Below, piece by piece: positions 52,402-62,353 of a stretch of DNA of 64,000 nt. The stretch covers positions 90,183 through 154,182 of the forward strand of contig CAZFXS010000009.1 of assembly GCA_964523395.1 (NCBI GenBank), in the 5' to 3' direction. Position 1 is the first letter of the stretch. Every line of letters starts with the position of its first letter. The notes beneath the pieces are model-generated. The model saw only the letters and a program-made list of their open reading frames with translations, was not told where the DNA came from and ran no database searches. This DNA is from JANYJZ01 sp964523395. GTDB taxonomy: Bacteria > Bacteroidota > Ignavibacteria > UBA10030 > SZUA-254. Made by a program: the position numbers and the translations under genes.

Positions 52402-53574
52402 TTGCCGAAAACTCTTACTCTTAAAAAAAACGAAGACCGCCGCATTGTCAATGGGCATCTCTGGGCATTCAGCAACGAAATTGAAAAAATCGACGGCGAA
52501 CCTCAGGCCGGAGATGTTGTTGCCCTCCGTAATCATGCCGGCATCTATCTCGGAAAAGGATTTTACAATCCGCACTCGCTCATAGCATTCCGTCTGCTCA
52601 CAAGAACGGACGAAGAAATTGATTTCCAATTCTTCAACAGAAGAATAGAGCGGGCATCAGTACTACGATCCGTACTTTATCCAACTGAAGGAACATACCG
52701 GCTGGTCCATGGTGAAGCGGATTTTCTTCCGGGTCTCATCATTGATAAATACAACAACTACCTTTCCGTCCAAACATTTTCGTACGGGATGGATAAGCGG
52801 TTAACATTAATCTGCGATGTGCTTGAATCGTTATTTCATCCCAAAGGAATCGTCGAACGAAATGAATCGCAGATCCGCACACTGGAAGGACTTGAACCAA
52901 ACAAGGGAATTCTCCGCGGCACTGTTCACCCTGTTGTTGTTACCGAAAATGATCTTCAGTATGAAGTGGACATTATTGAAGGGCAGAAAACCGGTCTGTT
53001 TCTCGATCAGCGGGAAAACCGGCTGGCTCTGAGAAAATATTCGCGCGGGAAAAAAGTTTTGGATTGTTTCTGCAATGACGGCGGATTTACCCTGAACGCC
53101 GCCAAAGGAAACGCGGCATATGTCACCGCTGTCGATATTTCCGAAACAGCCGCTAAGCGTGCCACACATAACGCGGCGCTCAATTCTCTTTCCAACAATA
53201 CGTCGTTCGTTACAAACGATGCCTTTGAATTTATGAAGGAAGCTGTTCATAAAAAACAGAAGTTCGATGTTATAAATCTTGACCCCCCATCGTTCGCAAA
53301 AAGCAAAAAAACAGTCCTTATCGCGAAACGGGCATACAAAGAGCTTCACTCATTAGCTTACCAATTATTGCCCGAAGGGGGAATTCTTGCCACCGCAAGT
53401 TGTTCCTACCATATAGAAGAACAGACATTTCTTGACATCATCAACCAAACTGCAATTGCTAACAATAGAAGAATCAGTCGTTTGGAATGGCGCGGAGCCG
53501 CGCCGGATCATCCCGTTCTCCCCGCTATGCCGGAAACGCACTACCTGAAATTCGGCATTTTCAGAGTTGATTAA
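52402..53574 (+). CDS. RlmI-like class I SAM-dependent rRNA methyltransferase
   Basis: The 390-residue protein has a PUA-like N-domain (IVNGHLWAFSNEI; GDVVALRN), a central domain with DFLPGLIIDKYNNYLSVQ, and a SAM domain with VLDCFCNDGGFTLNAA (motif I), VTAVDISETAA and the catalytic DPPSFAKSK, followed by ATASCSYHI. Such enzymes make 5-methylcytosine in 23S rRNA. It starts at a TTG (52402) with AAGGA just upstream; no ATG fits the family N-terminus. Confidence 0.92.
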   Translation: MPKTLTLKKNEDRRIVNGHLWAFSNEIEKIDGEPQAGDVVALRNHAGIYLGKGFYNPHSLIAFRLLTRTDEEIDFQFFNRRIERASVLRSVLYPTEGTYRLVHGEADFLPGLIIDKYNNYLSVQTFSYGMDKRLTLICDVLESLFHPKGIVERNESQIRTLEGLEPNKGILRGTVHPVVVTENDLQYEVDIIEGQKTGLFLDQRENRLALRKYSRGKKVLDCFCNDGGFTLNAAKGNAAYVTAVDISETAAKRATHNAALNSLSNNTSFVTNDAFEFMKEAVHKKQKFDVINLDPPSFAKSKKTVLIAKRAYKELHSLAYQLLPEGGILATASCSYHIEEQTFLDIINQTAIANNRRISRLEWRGAAPDHPVLPAMPETHYLKFGIFRVD

Positions 53575-53666
53575 GCAAACAGATGTATTGACTTTCCATT
53601 TTTTCGGGGGTATATTTAAGGGAGAAGATACAATCTTATTTTATTTGCTACCCATAGGAGGAAGTT

Positions 53667-54128
53667 ATGAGATATTGTTTCATCGCACTGGCAACATTGA
53701 CTTTTACGTTGGTGCCTCTGTCTACCTGCGTATCACAGTCTGAAGCTGAAGAATCTGCTTATATTTTTCTGGTTGAATCCGTCGAACGTCAGTCATCAAC
53801 TCAAATTGAGTTCAGGGGAGCTTACGAATCTCATGATGCAACGACCTCATCGAAGCTAACATTTATTCAGGACAAAACACCTTTCGCACTCAAGGTTTCC
53901 GGGACATCATTCCTTGGAATTTTTCAATCACTTTCCAAGAATGCAAAGATAAAGGTAACACTTAAGAAATTTCAAAATGGAAAAATGATGGCTCAAGCTG
54001 ATGGCTCCTCTACTTTCAATATTCTTTACGGTGAGCCAGCAGGAATCGGATATGGTTTACCGACTTCAACAATTAGTGATTCACGATTCATAGATGAAAT
54101 CAATCAACTTCGTGAACACCACGAATAA
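53667..54128 (+). CDS. Secreted protein, unknown
   Basis: The 153-residue protein has a signal peptide (YCFIALATLTFTLVPLSTCVS), one mature beta-rich domain (STQIEFRGAYESHD, TPFALKVSGTSFLG) and a very good RBS (AGGAGG). It is followed 20 bp later by an outer-membrane barrel gene, so the two are likely in one operon. No family was recognised. Confidence 0.7.
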   Translation: MRYCFIALATLTFTLVPLSTCVSQSEAEESAYIFLVESVERQSSTQIEFRGAYESHDATTSSKLTFIQDKTPFALKVSGTSFLGIFQSLSKNAKIKVTLKKFQNGKMMAQADGSSTFNILYGEPAGIGYGLPTSTISDSRFIDEINQLREHHE

Positions 54129-54148
54129 ATTTACCAGAAGCTTGCGTC

Positions 54149-54832
54149 ATGAATAAACTATTCTTCTCAATACTTCTTACGATCTTTGTTACCTTTGAAG
54201 TAAGGGGACAACAATTTCCAACACCGCCAGCTCCGGATAGCACATCGATTCTCGGCGGATTGAGAATACTTCCCGAATCTTCCGAATTTACTCCCCTTGA
54301 TACATGGGGACTGGATCTGCTTATTTCCAACGGCGGATTCGGGCTCGGTTTATTTTACAGGCATGAATACAGCAGGGACCTTTCGGGGTTTGTAGATTTC
54401 TCCGTCGCTGAAGCAAAGGATGATGACGAAAAAGATTTTGTCGATTACTACGGAAGGATTGTCACTCCGGGGAAAATCAACCGGTTTCTTTCCATTCCAT
54501 TATATGTTGGATTACAACAGCGGCTTTTCAGCGATGATATTGTGGATAACTTCCGTCCGTATGTAAACGCTGCCGCGGGCCCGACAATGATTTATGTTTT
54601 TCCATACAACCAGGAATATTTTTCTGCGATTGGCAATGGCCATCCCGAGTATACGTTCGGAGGCTATGTCGGCGTCGGAGCTTTTTTCGGATCTGAACGG
54701 TCGAGTTTACTTGGAGTGAATTTGCGATACTATTACATTCCGTTCCCCAGCGGACTGGAAAGTTTACGGAATGTCTACAAGAAGCAGTTCGGAGGATTTT
54801 TCATAACGCTGAATTTCGGGGGCGCGTGGTAG
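54149..54832 (+). CDS. Outer-membrane beta-barrel-like protein
   Basis: The 227-residue protein has a signal peptide (LFFSILLTIFVTFEVRGQ) and repeating amphipathic strands with Gly/aromatic residues (GGFGLGLFYRHEY, FGGYVGVGAFFG, LGVNLRYYYI). The final strand is GGFFITLNFGGAW. It is an OmpW/OmpA-size barrel of unknown function. GATATGG-like degenerate text follows. Confidence 0.75.
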   Translation: MNKLFFSILLTIFVTFEVRGQQFPTPPAPDSTSILGGLRILPESSEFTPLDTWGLDLLISNGGFGLGLFYRHEYSRDLSGFVDFSVAEAKDDDEKDFVDYYGRIVTPGKINRFLSIPLYVGLQQRLFSDDIVDNFRPYVNAAAGPTMIYVFPYNQEYFSAIGNGHPEYTFGGYVGVGAFFGSERSSLLGVNLRYYYIPFPSGLESLRNVYKKQFGGFFITLNFGGAW

Positions 54833-54842
54833 TAAGAGCAGG

Positions 54843-54862
54843 TTTGGGATTTGAGATGTGGA
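54843..54862. repeat. GGATTTGAGATGTGG text copy
   Basis: A short copy of the degenerate GATATGAGATGTGG text lies between the barrel gene and the 3' end of uvrA. It is followed by a second short direct pattern (TTTCAGGTTTCAAGTTTCAGG at 54877-54897). Confidence 0.45.
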
Positions 54863-54898
54863 AAACCTAAGAACAGTTTCAGGTTTCAAGTTTCAGGC

Positions 54899-57784
54899 CT
54901 AATTATCCGGGGTTAAATACCTCTTCAGAAATTTTCCCGTATAAGAAAGCGGCGCTTTAGTAATTTCCTCCGGAGTTCCTTCCGCAACTATTCTTCCGCC
55001 TTCATCACCAGCCTCAGGACCGAGATCGATAATCCAGTCGGCACATTTGACGACATCCATATTATGCTCAATGATGACCACAGAATTGCCCTGCTCAATA
55101 AGCGCGTCAAAACATTTCAGGAGTTTCGCGACATCGTCAAAATGAAGTCCGGTCGTCGGTTCATCAAAGATAAAGAGCGTGTGCGTTTCCGCATCCTGGC
55201 TTACAAGGTGAGACGCAAGCTTAATCCGCTGTGCCTCGCCACCAGAAAGCGTTGTCGCAGATTGTCCGAGACGGATATATCCCATCCCGACATCGTCAAG
55301 AACCTGTAAACGTTTTGCCACACGCTTACCCGAGGCATGACCGTTAAAAAATTTCACTGCTTCGGTCACCGTCATCCCTAAAATTTCATCAACATTATAG
55401 CCGCGGTACCTGATATCAAGCACTTCTTTTGTAAAACGTTTTCCTTTGCAGACTTCACATGTTAACTCAATATCCGCAAGGAACTGCATCTCAATTGTCT
55501 GGATACCGCTTCCTTCGCACGTTTCACATCTGCCTCCGGGCACATTGAACGAAAAATATCCCGGCTTGTATCCATGAATTTTTGCCGATTGGGTTGACGC
55601 AAGCAGGTCACGGATAAGATCAAATGCCTTGGTATAGGTCGCGGGATTCGAACGGGGTGTTCTTCCTATCGGCGATTGGTCCACCAGCTCTATCGCGTCA
55701 ACAAGCTGAGAACCTTCTATAGCACGATGCGCTCCCACCAGTTCCATGTATCCGTCTTTCTCACGTTTTAATCCTGCATACAAAATATCATGAACAAGCG
55801 TGCTTTTCCCAGAACCGCTGACACCGGAAACAACCGTGAGCATATGCAAAGGAATCTTTACATCAATCGAACGGAGATTATTTTCTTTGGCGCCACGCAC
55901 GGTAATAAACTTTTTCTTTCCTTTCCGGCGTTCTTTGGGAACAGGAATCGCCAGATGTCCGTTCAGGTACTTGCCCGTCAACGATTCTTTAGCATTCAGC
56001 AATCCTTCTCTGTCACCCTGGTAAATAATTTCCCCGCCAAATTCTCCAGCCCTCGGTCCCATATCTACAATAACATCAGCGGAAGTAATCATATCCGCAT
56101 CATGTTCGACTACAAGCACTGTGTTGCCAACATCTCTAAGGGATTTTAGAATTGAAATAAGTTTCTCGTTGTCGCGGGGGTGTAGCCCAATACTCGGTTC
56201 ATCGAGAACATAGAGTGAGCCGACAAGTGACGACCCAAGAGCCGTCGCGAGATTAATACGCTGGGATTCACCACCCGAAAGCGTATTCGACAACCTGTCA
56301 AGCGTGAGATATCCGATACCTACATCCACCAGGTATTTCAGTCGTTTGCGCAGTTCGTCGAGGATTCTTTTTGCAATCTCGTTTTCGAATAACGTAAGTT
56401 TCAGGGTCTTGAAAAATTCGAATGTATCGCCGATGGTCATTCTCACGACATCAAAAATGGTTTTATCACCTACACGGATGTACAGAGCCTCTTTCCGCAA
56501 CCTTCCTCCTCCGCAACCATCGCAAATTGTGTAACCACGATATTTGCTGAGGAGAATACGGTAATAAATCTTGTAGGTTTTCTTCTCCGCCATTTTGAAA
56601 AAGTCGTTGACACCATCATAGTCTTTATAACCGTCAAAGATAACATCCACCTCTTTTTTGGTAAGCTCCTTAAAGGGGACATCAACCCGTATTTTCGCAT
56701 CGTAGGCTACACGAAGAAGGCCGCGTAAATAGTTATGCCATTTCGGTGTCGTCCACGGATGTATGGCACCCTCCCGCAATGATTTTTCTTTATCCGGAAC
56801 GACAAGATCAAGATCGATTCCGACTGCTTTACCGAACCCCTGACATTTCGGGCATGCCCCGAACGGATTGTTGAATGAGAACAGCCGCGGATCGGGATCT
56901 TCGTAGCGAATGTTGCAGTTCGCGCACTCAAAATGCTGATTGAACTTCTGCTCTCTTCCATCCTCCACGAAACGGATAATCATATATCCTTCACCGGCAG
57001 TAAATGCAGACTCGATTGAGTCGGCGTAACGGTTGCTGTCTTCATCCTTGCGGAAAATAATCCGATCAACAAGAATCCGTATGTCTTCTTTCTTCGCTTT
57101 TGCCGGCAACGATTGTTCATTCAGGTCAACGATTTCCCTGTTATACACTATTCTGAAGTAACCCTGCTTGCGAAGATTTTCGAGTTCCTTTTTTATTGTC
57201 AGGTCTTTGTGCTGGTGAAGCGGAAAAAGAATATAGAGCTTGAGCTCGTTTGCAGAACCCATATGTTCACGCAACGCTGTAAGGACAGTACCGACGGAAT
57301 CGCGTTTAACAATTTCACCGCAGTTGTAACAATAGGTTTTCCCGATACGGGCAAAGAGTAGGCGGAGATAATCGTAGATTTCGGTTGTTGTACCAACGGT
57401 TGAGCGTGGATTCCTTGCCGTTGTTTTTTGTTCAATGGCAATCGCGGGACTGATGCCCTGGATGAAATCGACATCGGGTTTATCCATGCGTTCAAGAAAC
57501 TGACGCGCGTATGCTGAAAGGCTTTCTACAAACCGCCTCTGCCCTTCAGCATAGATAGTATCGAACGCAAGACTTGACTTCCCGGACCCGCTTACACCTG
57601 TACAGACAATAAGCTTACTGCGGGGAAGTTCGAGGGAAATGTTTTTGAGATTATGAACACGTGCACCGCGGATGACGAGCGTGTTTCTTTTTCCATTTGA
57701 AGGCAACACCACGGTCTGGTCGACGGGAGATTTCTTCAACCGGACGGGTGTTTTATTCTTCTTTTTTTGGATGAGTTTACCCAC
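54899..57784 (-). CDS. uvrA: Excinuclease ABC subunit A (UvrA)
   Basis: The protein is about 961 residues. It has two ABC modules, each with Walker A (GVSGSGKSSLAFD; GVSGSGKSTLVHD), signature (LSGGESQRI; LSGGEAQRIKLA) and Walker B (VLDEPSIGLHP; IFDEPTTGLHF), and zinc-finger pairs (CYNCG; CPKCQGFG; CETCEGSG; CEVCKG). It finds lesions for nucleotide excision repair with UvrB. The open frame reaches 57880, but that part contains the terminator of the gene before it. No ATG is available, so GTG 57784 is chosen as the nearest plausible start; the real start is uncertain by about 20 codons. Confidence 0.95.
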   Translation of the reverse strand: MGKLIQKKKNKTPVRLKKSPVDQTVVLPSNGKRNTLVIRGARVHNLKNISLELPRSKLIVCTGVSGSGKSSLAFDTIYAEGQRRFVESLSAYARQFLERMDKPDVDFIQGISPAIAIEQKTTARNPRSTVGTTTEIYDYLRLLFARIGKTYCYNCGEIVKRDSVGTVLTALREHMGSANELKLYILFPLHQHKDLTIKKELENLRKQGYFRIVYNREIVDLNEQSLPAKAKKEDIRILVDRIIFRKDEDSNRYADSIESAFTAGEGYMIIRFVEDGREQKFNQHFECANCNIRYEDPDPRLFSFNNPFGACPKCQGFGKAVGIDLDLVVPDKEKSLREGAIHPWTTPKWHNYLRGLLRVAYDAKIRVDVPFKELTKKEVDVIFDGYKDYDGVNDFFKMAEKKTYKIYYRILLSKYRGYTICDGCGGGRLRKEALYIRVGDKTIFDVVRMTIGDTFEFFKTLKLTLFENEIAKRILDELRKRLKYLVDVGIGYLTLDRLSNTLSGGESQRINLATALGSSLVGSLYVLDEPSIGLHPRDNEKLISILKSLRDVGNTVLVVEHDADMITSADVIVDMGPRAGEFGGEIIYQGDREGLLNAKESLTGKYLNGHLAIPVPKERRKGKKKFITVRGAKENNLRSIDVKIPLHMLTVVSGVSGSGKSTLVHDILYAGLKREKDGYMELVGAHRAIEGSQLVDAIELVDQSPIGRTPRSNPATYTKAFDLIRDLLASTQSAKIHGYKPGYFSFNVPGGRCETCEGSGIQTIEMQFLADIELTCEVCKGKRFTKEVLDIRYRGYNVDEILGMTVTEAVKFFNGHASGKRVAKRLQVLDDVGMGYIRLGQSATTLSGGEAQRIKLASHLVSQDAETHTLFIFDEPTTGLHFDDVAKLLKCFDALIEQGNSVVIIEHNMDVVKCADWIIDLGPEAGDEGGRIVAEGTPEEITKAPLSYTGKFLKRYLTPDN

Positions 57785-57847
57785 AACAATTGCTTCAAGG
57801 GATTTGAACTGAGATGATAATGTAACGATTTTAAGGGGATTTGCAAG

Positions 57848-57878
57848 AACAAAAAGGCCGGATATTAAATATCCGGCC
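57848..57878 (-). terminator. Terminator ahead of uvrA
   Basis: GGCCGGATATT (57856-57866) pairs with AATATCCGGCC (57868-57878), with TTTTTGTTCTT after it on the minus strand. It ends the barrel/Spy-like operon and overlaps the N-terminal open frame of uvrA. Confidence 0.88.
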
Positions 57879-57903
57879 ACAAAACTAAAAAACTATCTGC
57901 AGT

Positions 57904-58458
57904 TTAGAGGAGATTAAACATTAAAGAAACATTGGCAGCTATCTGAGAAAAGGTATCTTCACCAGTTTCTTTGCCGATAACATTCATCATCTGATATTTC
58001 ACCGATGTATCAAAACTGCCAAGGCCGGGAAGGGCAAAAAGCACGCCTGCACCCATTCCCACACCAACTCTCGAAAAAGAGGAAGTGCCTGTTCCCTGGT
58101 TATCGAATAAATTTAACATGGCATCGACACCAAGATACGGAGACACTGCGACTCCGGGTAGCGGATATTCAAGTCCGGCCCCAAGCATCCATTGCGCATC
58201 TGTTTTATCAGTGCCTTTCTCCGGCAAACGGTTATAGTTTGCTGACGCAACAATATTTAACGGCATAACACTTTTGAAACGCGCCTTTGCTCCGGCATGA
58301 TAGCCTGTTTCGTTGAAATCGCTTAACTTTCCATTTGGCAACGAAACACCGCCGCCAAAACCTAATTCAATGCTTACCGGCGAACCGACAACCGGTGCCT
58401 GAGCATACAACACTCCGGAACATATAACTATAAAAAATAAACACACTATTATTTTCAT
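57904..58458 (-). CDS. Outer-membrane beta-barrel protein
   Basis: The 184-residue protein has a signal peptide (IIVCLFFIVICSGVLYAQ) and Gly-rich strands (IELGFGGGVSLPNGKLSD, GAGLEYPLPGVAVSPYLGV, VGVGMGAGVLFALPG). It ends with the strand ANVSLMFNLL. AGGAG precedes the ATG. It lies 26 bp after the Spy-like gene, probably in the same transcript. No function is known. Confidence 0.78.
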   Translation of the reverse strand: MKIIVCLFFIVICSGVLYAQAPVVGSPVSIELGFGGGVSLPNGKLSDFNETGYHAGAKARFKSVMPLNIVASANYNRLPEKGTDKTDAQWMLGAGLEYPLPGVAVSPYLGVDAMLNLFDNQGTGTSSFSRVGVGMGAGVLFALPGLGSFDTSVKYQMMNVIGKETGEDTFSQIAANVSLMFNLL

Positions 58459-58484
58459 ACCATTTCTCCTAAATGTTTACGTAT

Positions 58485-58973
58485 CTAATGTTTGTGTTCC
58501 TGTTTTTGACCTGAGGTTCCAACATTCCGTAATATTTTGTACAGATCTCTCTGGTCTTTTGAGAGCATTTCCTTTGTTTTCAAATGAGCTGTGAGATGAA
58601 CAGCGCGGAGCCTTCCGCGAAGCCTTCCGATTTGTTCGGCATCGTCCCTAACAGACTTTTCGTTTACCAAGCCTTGCCGGAAAGCGGTATTCATTTCTTC
58701 TTCGATACGGACAATTCGCTGACCAAGCTCCTTGGCGCGTGCTTCCATCTCATTGAATATTTCTTTCACCTTCTTTTTTTGTATCTGATTCAGTTTTAAT
58801 GTATCAGCAAGATCAAGAACATGCTTTGGGCCCGGATATCCGTTGGTCTCAGCATATTTTGCCTGTCCTGCTCCTTCAGCATTCAGCAGCACATCCCGGT
58901 CAGCAGGAATCTGGGCTAACACTGAAAGAGAACAGATCAAACAACACAGAGAAATTATGCAAAGAATCTTCAT
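58485..58973 (-). CDS. Spy/CpxP-like periplasmic protein
   Basis: The 162-residue protein has a signal peptide and a helical body of the Spy/CpxP/ZraP type: LNQIQKKKVKEIFNEMEARAKEL, a further helix pair and LSKDQRDLYKIL near the end (LTxxQ-like). The C-terminus is GQKQEHKH, which could bind metal. Such proteins act as periplasmic chaperones or stress sensors. Confidence 0.8.
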   Translation of the reverse strand: MKILCIISLCCLICSLSVLAQIPADRDVLLNAEGAGQAKYAETNGYPGPKHVLDLADTLKLNQIQKKKVKEIFNEMEARAKELGQRIVRIEEEMNTAFRQGLVNEKSVRDDAEQIGRLRGRLRAVHLTAHLKTKEMLSKDQRDLYKILRNVGTSGQKQEHKH

Positions 58974-59153
58974 ATTAAAACCTTTATTATCTTTGAATCA
59001 AAAAACTTTCTACCGGAGTAATTTTTGTAAATATAAGAAAATGAGCCTCCAAATGCGAATTACCGGTGATACCACACACAGCACAATCTTGAAACTTGGA
59101 ATGAAACACTTACCTTGTGTAAAAATTACTCATCCATTCACAACGGAGGTTAT

Positions 59154-59378
59154 GTGGAAACGATCCCGCCTGTTCTCAAGTACTTATTGATCGGGTCAAC
59201 CAGTACGATATGCGGAATTTGCTATTGGATGGCAATGGAGACCATGCGTGACCAACGCTTCAAAACATTTTATGTTTTCATACTTTCCTTTCTTCTGACA
59301 CCTGTTAGGGCATGGGTAATTTCAGTAATTCTGAAATTAAATACGCTCGCTTCTGACACATCACGAACTGCCACATAA
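59154..59378 (+). CDS. Small membrane protein with GTG start
   Basis: A frame from 59115 includes no RBS, but the GTG at 59154 lies 4 nt after GGAGG and gives 74 residues. There are two hydrophobic segments (LKYLLIGSTSTICGICYWMA and FYVFILSFLLTPVRAWVISVIL). An out-of-frame ATG at 59152 uses the same RBS but reaches a stop after 12 codons. Function is unknown. Confidence 0.5.
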   Translation: METIPPVLKYLLIGSTSTICGICYWMAMETMRDQRFKTFYVFILSFLLTPVRAWVISVILKLNTLASDTSRTAT

Positions 59379-59494
59379 CCAAGACATTATTTTTTATCTC
59401 CATTACGCTTATTCGAATTTGCCGGGTCCTTCGCTCCGCTTAGAACAAGCTTGTTCCTTACCTCGTTTCTCACTACATTCCTCTTCAAAAATCC

Positions 59495-60109
59495 ATGAAT
59501 TCAATGCGGAACTTCCTTCTTATCATCGGCATACTTATGACCACAGGCGGTGTTGTGGGCGTAGGTTTTCTTTACCGCGACATGAAAACAGAGAACCTTA
59601 TCCACGCGCGTACCGGCATGCTGCCGGTCACACTCTCTGAAATCACCGACTGGAAAAACACCACGTTCACGTTATACCAACCGGGCACACATAAGCTCGG
59701 TCTTTCATTGCAGCCACAACAAGGATTGCCAGAGAAATCAACGCTCGCGTTTAACGGAAAATTGGAAGTCGACATTCTCAATCCGAATGAAATTTCTGTT
59801 TTCCATAAACTCATCGATACAAGCATTTCATTTTCAGAACATAGTGATTCAACATACTGGACAACACTTGATACTTTTCAAATTGACAATCCTACCCAGC
59901 ATTCATGGACTCTTCGTGCGAGAGTCACCGAAGCAGATTCAGCGTACTCTGTTATTAAATCAGAACTCTTTATCCTGCCTCCTCAGCAATATGACATTGA
60001 GAATTACCTCACAGGGAATATGTATAAGCTTCTCGGAATGGGAATTCTGGTGCTGACAGGATTTATTCTCATTGTATATAGCGGAACCGTTGGGAGACAA
60101 AAGCAATGA
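59495..60109 (+). CDS. Two-anchor membrane protein, unknown
   Basis: The 204-residue protein has an N-terminal span (FLLIIGILMTTGGVVGVGFL), a periplasmic beta-rich domain (about 30-175) and a C-terminal span (LLGMGILVLTGFILIVYSG). The periplasmic part has TFTLYQPGTHKLGLSLQPQ and SWTLRARVTEADS, an Ig-like pattern. GATGTGAGAT text and an SGNH lipoprotein gene follow 29 bp later. Confidence 0.65.
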   Translation: MNSMRNFLLIIGILMTTGGVVGVGFLYRDMKTENLIHARTGMLPVTLSEITDWKNTTFTLYQPGTHKLGLSLQPQQGLPEKSTLAFNGKLEVDILNPNEISVFHKLIDTSISFSEHSDSTYWTTLDTFQIDNPTQHSWTLRARVTEADSAYSVIKSELFILPPQQYDIENYLTGNMYKLLGMGILVLTGFILIVYSGTVGRQKQ

Positions 60110-60140
60110 GACGCAGGATGTGAGATATTGGATATGAGAT
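60106..60140. repeat. GGATATGAGATG text copy
   Basis: Degenerate units GAGACGCAGGATGTGAGAT and GGATATGAGATG connect two genes. The ATG at 60139 of the next gene lies inside the repeat. Confidence 0.5.
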
Positions 60141-60825
60141 GTATAATTCCGGCGTGAAGTTATTCATCATGACAATTGCCTTTTTGGGCCTTTCATGCAC
60201 TGAGAGCAGTCATAACAACAATGAGCGCATTGTTTTCTTGGGTGATTCGATCACCGAACAGGCAGATGAACCGGACGGGTTCCTCACACTTATCAGAACA
60301 TCGTTTGCTGACGACAACAACGAATCCGCTATCATCAACGCGGGTGTCGGCGGTGACAAAGTAACTGATCTACTTGTGCGGCTGGATGATGATGTTCTTT
60401 CCAAAAAGCCAACTGTTGTAGTTATCTACGTCGGAATAAATGATGTGTGGCATTACACACTTGGTATCGGCGGTACGCCAAAAGATGAGTATCGCAGGAA
60501 TCTGACGGATATTATCAAAAGCATTCAAGCCGCAAAAGCAAGAATTATCCTCTGCACCCCATCCGTTATTGGAGAATATTTTGAAAAAACTGATTCCATC
60601 AATACAATGCTGGATGAATATTGCGTTATCAGCCGCGAAGTCGCGGCCGGTCAAAATGCCAAATTGTGTGATTTGAGATCAATTTTCCTTCAATATCTTT
60701 CCTCCCACAATCCAAACAAGTATATCCGTGGAGTTCTCACCACTGATATGGTCCATCTGAACCGGGAAGGAAATGCGCTTGTAGCTAAAAGTCTTCTCCC
60801 GCTGCTTAAGAAAACCACGCATTAA
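60139..60825 (+). CDS. SGNH/GDSL-family lipoprotein esterase
   Basis: The 228-residue protein has a signal peptide with lipobox LGLSC and the SGNH blocks: FLGDSITEQ (Ser nucleophile), NAGVGGDKV (Gly), YVGINDVWH (Asn) and DMVHLNREG (Asp/His pair). It hydrolyses esters at the membrane surface or outside; the substrate could be a polysaccharide acetyl group or lipid. The start ATG lies in the degenerate repeat, without a good RBS. Confidence 0.88.
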   Translation: MYNSGVKLFIMTIAFLGLSCTESSHNNNERIVFLGDSITEQADEPDGFLTLIRTSFADDNNESAIINAGVGGDKVTDLLVRLDDDVLSKKPTVVVIYVGINDVWHYTLGIGGTPKDEYRRNLTDIIKSIQAAKARIILCTPSVIGEYFEKTDSINTMLDEYCVISREVAAGQNAKLCDLRSIFLQYLSSHNPNKYIRGVLTTDMVHLNREGNALVAKSLLPLLKKTTH

Positions 60826-60832
60826 CAATTAC

Positions 60833-62335
60833 ATGGAACATCTATCTCCTGAAATCAACGAGGTACTCAGCAAAGGCGAAGAGCGCTTTGAAAATGCCCG
60901 GAGAAAATTCGGATGGATAGCCTCACCACTTCTTTTTTTCATCATTTTGTTTACTCCGTTCCCGGGCTTGTCTCCCGAGGCGCATAAACTTGCCGCTATA
61001 ATGTCACTGGTGATGATCTTATGGATTACCGAGACCCTGCCGCTTGCAATTACAGGACTGCTCGGCCCCACTCTTGTCATTGCCCTAGGCGTGGCGCCGG
61101 CGCCGAAAGCCCTTGCTCCTTTTGCCGATCCGATTATGTTTCTCTTCCTTGGCGCATTTGTTCTCGCGCGGGCAATCAGCGTTCATGGGCTGGATAAACG
61201 TTTTGCGTACCGCATTCTTTCACTGCGATGGGTCGGGGAGAGTCCGGGAAGAATATTATTTTCCTACGGCGCAGTCTGCTGTTTTATCTCGATGTGGATT
61301 TCGAACACAGCGACAGTGGCAATGATGTTTCCCATCGGCGCGGCAATCATCAGCACGCTACGGAAAACAAACGGAAACTCCGTCAGCGCTTCCTATGCCG
61401 CGGCGATGATGCTCATATGCGCGTTCGCCGCCAGCATCGGCGGACTGGCAACACCGGTCGGCACTCCAACCAACCTCATCGGACTCGGTTTTATCGAACG
61501 CCAGCTCGGCAGGCATGTCGCATTTATTGAATGGATGAGTTTTGGGATTCCAATTGTCATTACTCTTTTCCTGTTACTTTTTCTCTATCTTTATTACTTA
61601 TGCCCTGCAGGTATAAAAAAATTCAGTGGTATCCGCGAACTCCTGCTTCATGAGCATTCACGGCTTGGCGCGATTACTCCCGGTGAACGAAATACTCTCA
61701 TCGCATTCACTGTCACCATTATTCTCTGGCTGATGCCCGGAATTCTCACACTTTCTTTAGGAGACGGGCATCCGCTAACGACATCATTCACGCGGCATTT
61801 TCCTGAGAGTGTTTCAGCGATGATTGGAGCCTGTCTTCTTTTCCTGATCCCTATTAATTGGAAGAAGCATGAATTCACCATTGATCTCAAAACCGCGCTT
61901 CAAATCGATTGGGGGGTCATGGCATTTTATGGTGGCGGGATAGCGCTTGGTCAAATGGCATTTGAGACCAAACTCGCTGAATCGGCCGGTACTTCGCTTG
62001 CAGGACTACTTCCGTCAGCGAGCTCTATGTCTATTCCGGTGTTTTCGACGATTGCTGTGCTTGTATCAGAGCTTACATCCAACGTCGCTTCGGCAAGCAT
62101 GGTGGTCCCCGTTGTCATTCTACTCGGCAGCACAGCCGGGCTACAGTCAGCACTTGCCGCTACAATGGCATGTTCCTTAGGGTTTATGCTTCCAATTTCA
62201 ACTCCTACAAACGCCATTGTTTACAGCTCAGGGTATGTCCGTTTAACCGATATGATAAAATACGGTGTTCTCTTGGATATTATTGGAATAATTATCATCT
62301 TCATCGGGACGATTCTTTTTGTCCCTACTCATTAA
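60833..62335 (+). CDS. SLC13/DASS-family sodium-anion symporter
   Basis: The 500-residue protein has about twelve spans and two family repeats. The first has SMWISNTATVAMMFPIG (SNT motif) and the second ELTSNVASASMVVPVV (SNxA). It should import di- or tricarboxylates, or sulfate, with Na+. The gene begins 7 bp after the esterase stop and is followed by a lipoprotein gene. The substrate cannot be fixed by eye. Confidence 0.9.
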   Translation: MEHLSPEINEVLSKGEERFENARRKFGWIASPLLFFIILFTPFPGLSPEAHKLAAIMSLVMILWITETLPLAITGLLGPTLVIALGVAPAPKALAPFADPIMFLFLGAFVLARAISVHGLDKRFAYRILSLRWVGESPGRILFSYGAVCCFISMWISNTATVAMMFPIGAAIISTLRKTNGNSVSASYAAAMMLICAFAASIGGLATPVGTPTNLIGLGFIERQLGRHVAFIEWMSFGIPIVITLFLLLFLYLYYLCPAGIKKFSGIRELLLHEHSRLGAITPGERNTLIAFTVTIILWLMPGILTLSLGDGHPLTTSFTRHFPESVSAMIGACLLFLIPINWKKHEFTIDLKTALQIDWGVMAFYGGGIALGQMAFETKLAESAGTSLAGLLPSASSMSIPVFSTIAVLVSELTSNVASASMVVPVVILLGSTAGLQSALAATMACSLGFMLPISTPTNAIVYSSGYVRLTDMIKYGVLLDIIGIIIIFIGTILFVPTH

Positions 62336-62353
62336 TACATTGACGGGGATTCT

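Noticed and set aside
57785..57880. N-terminal 32 codons of the open uvrA frame
   Set aside because: They contain the rho-independent terminator of the gene upstream.
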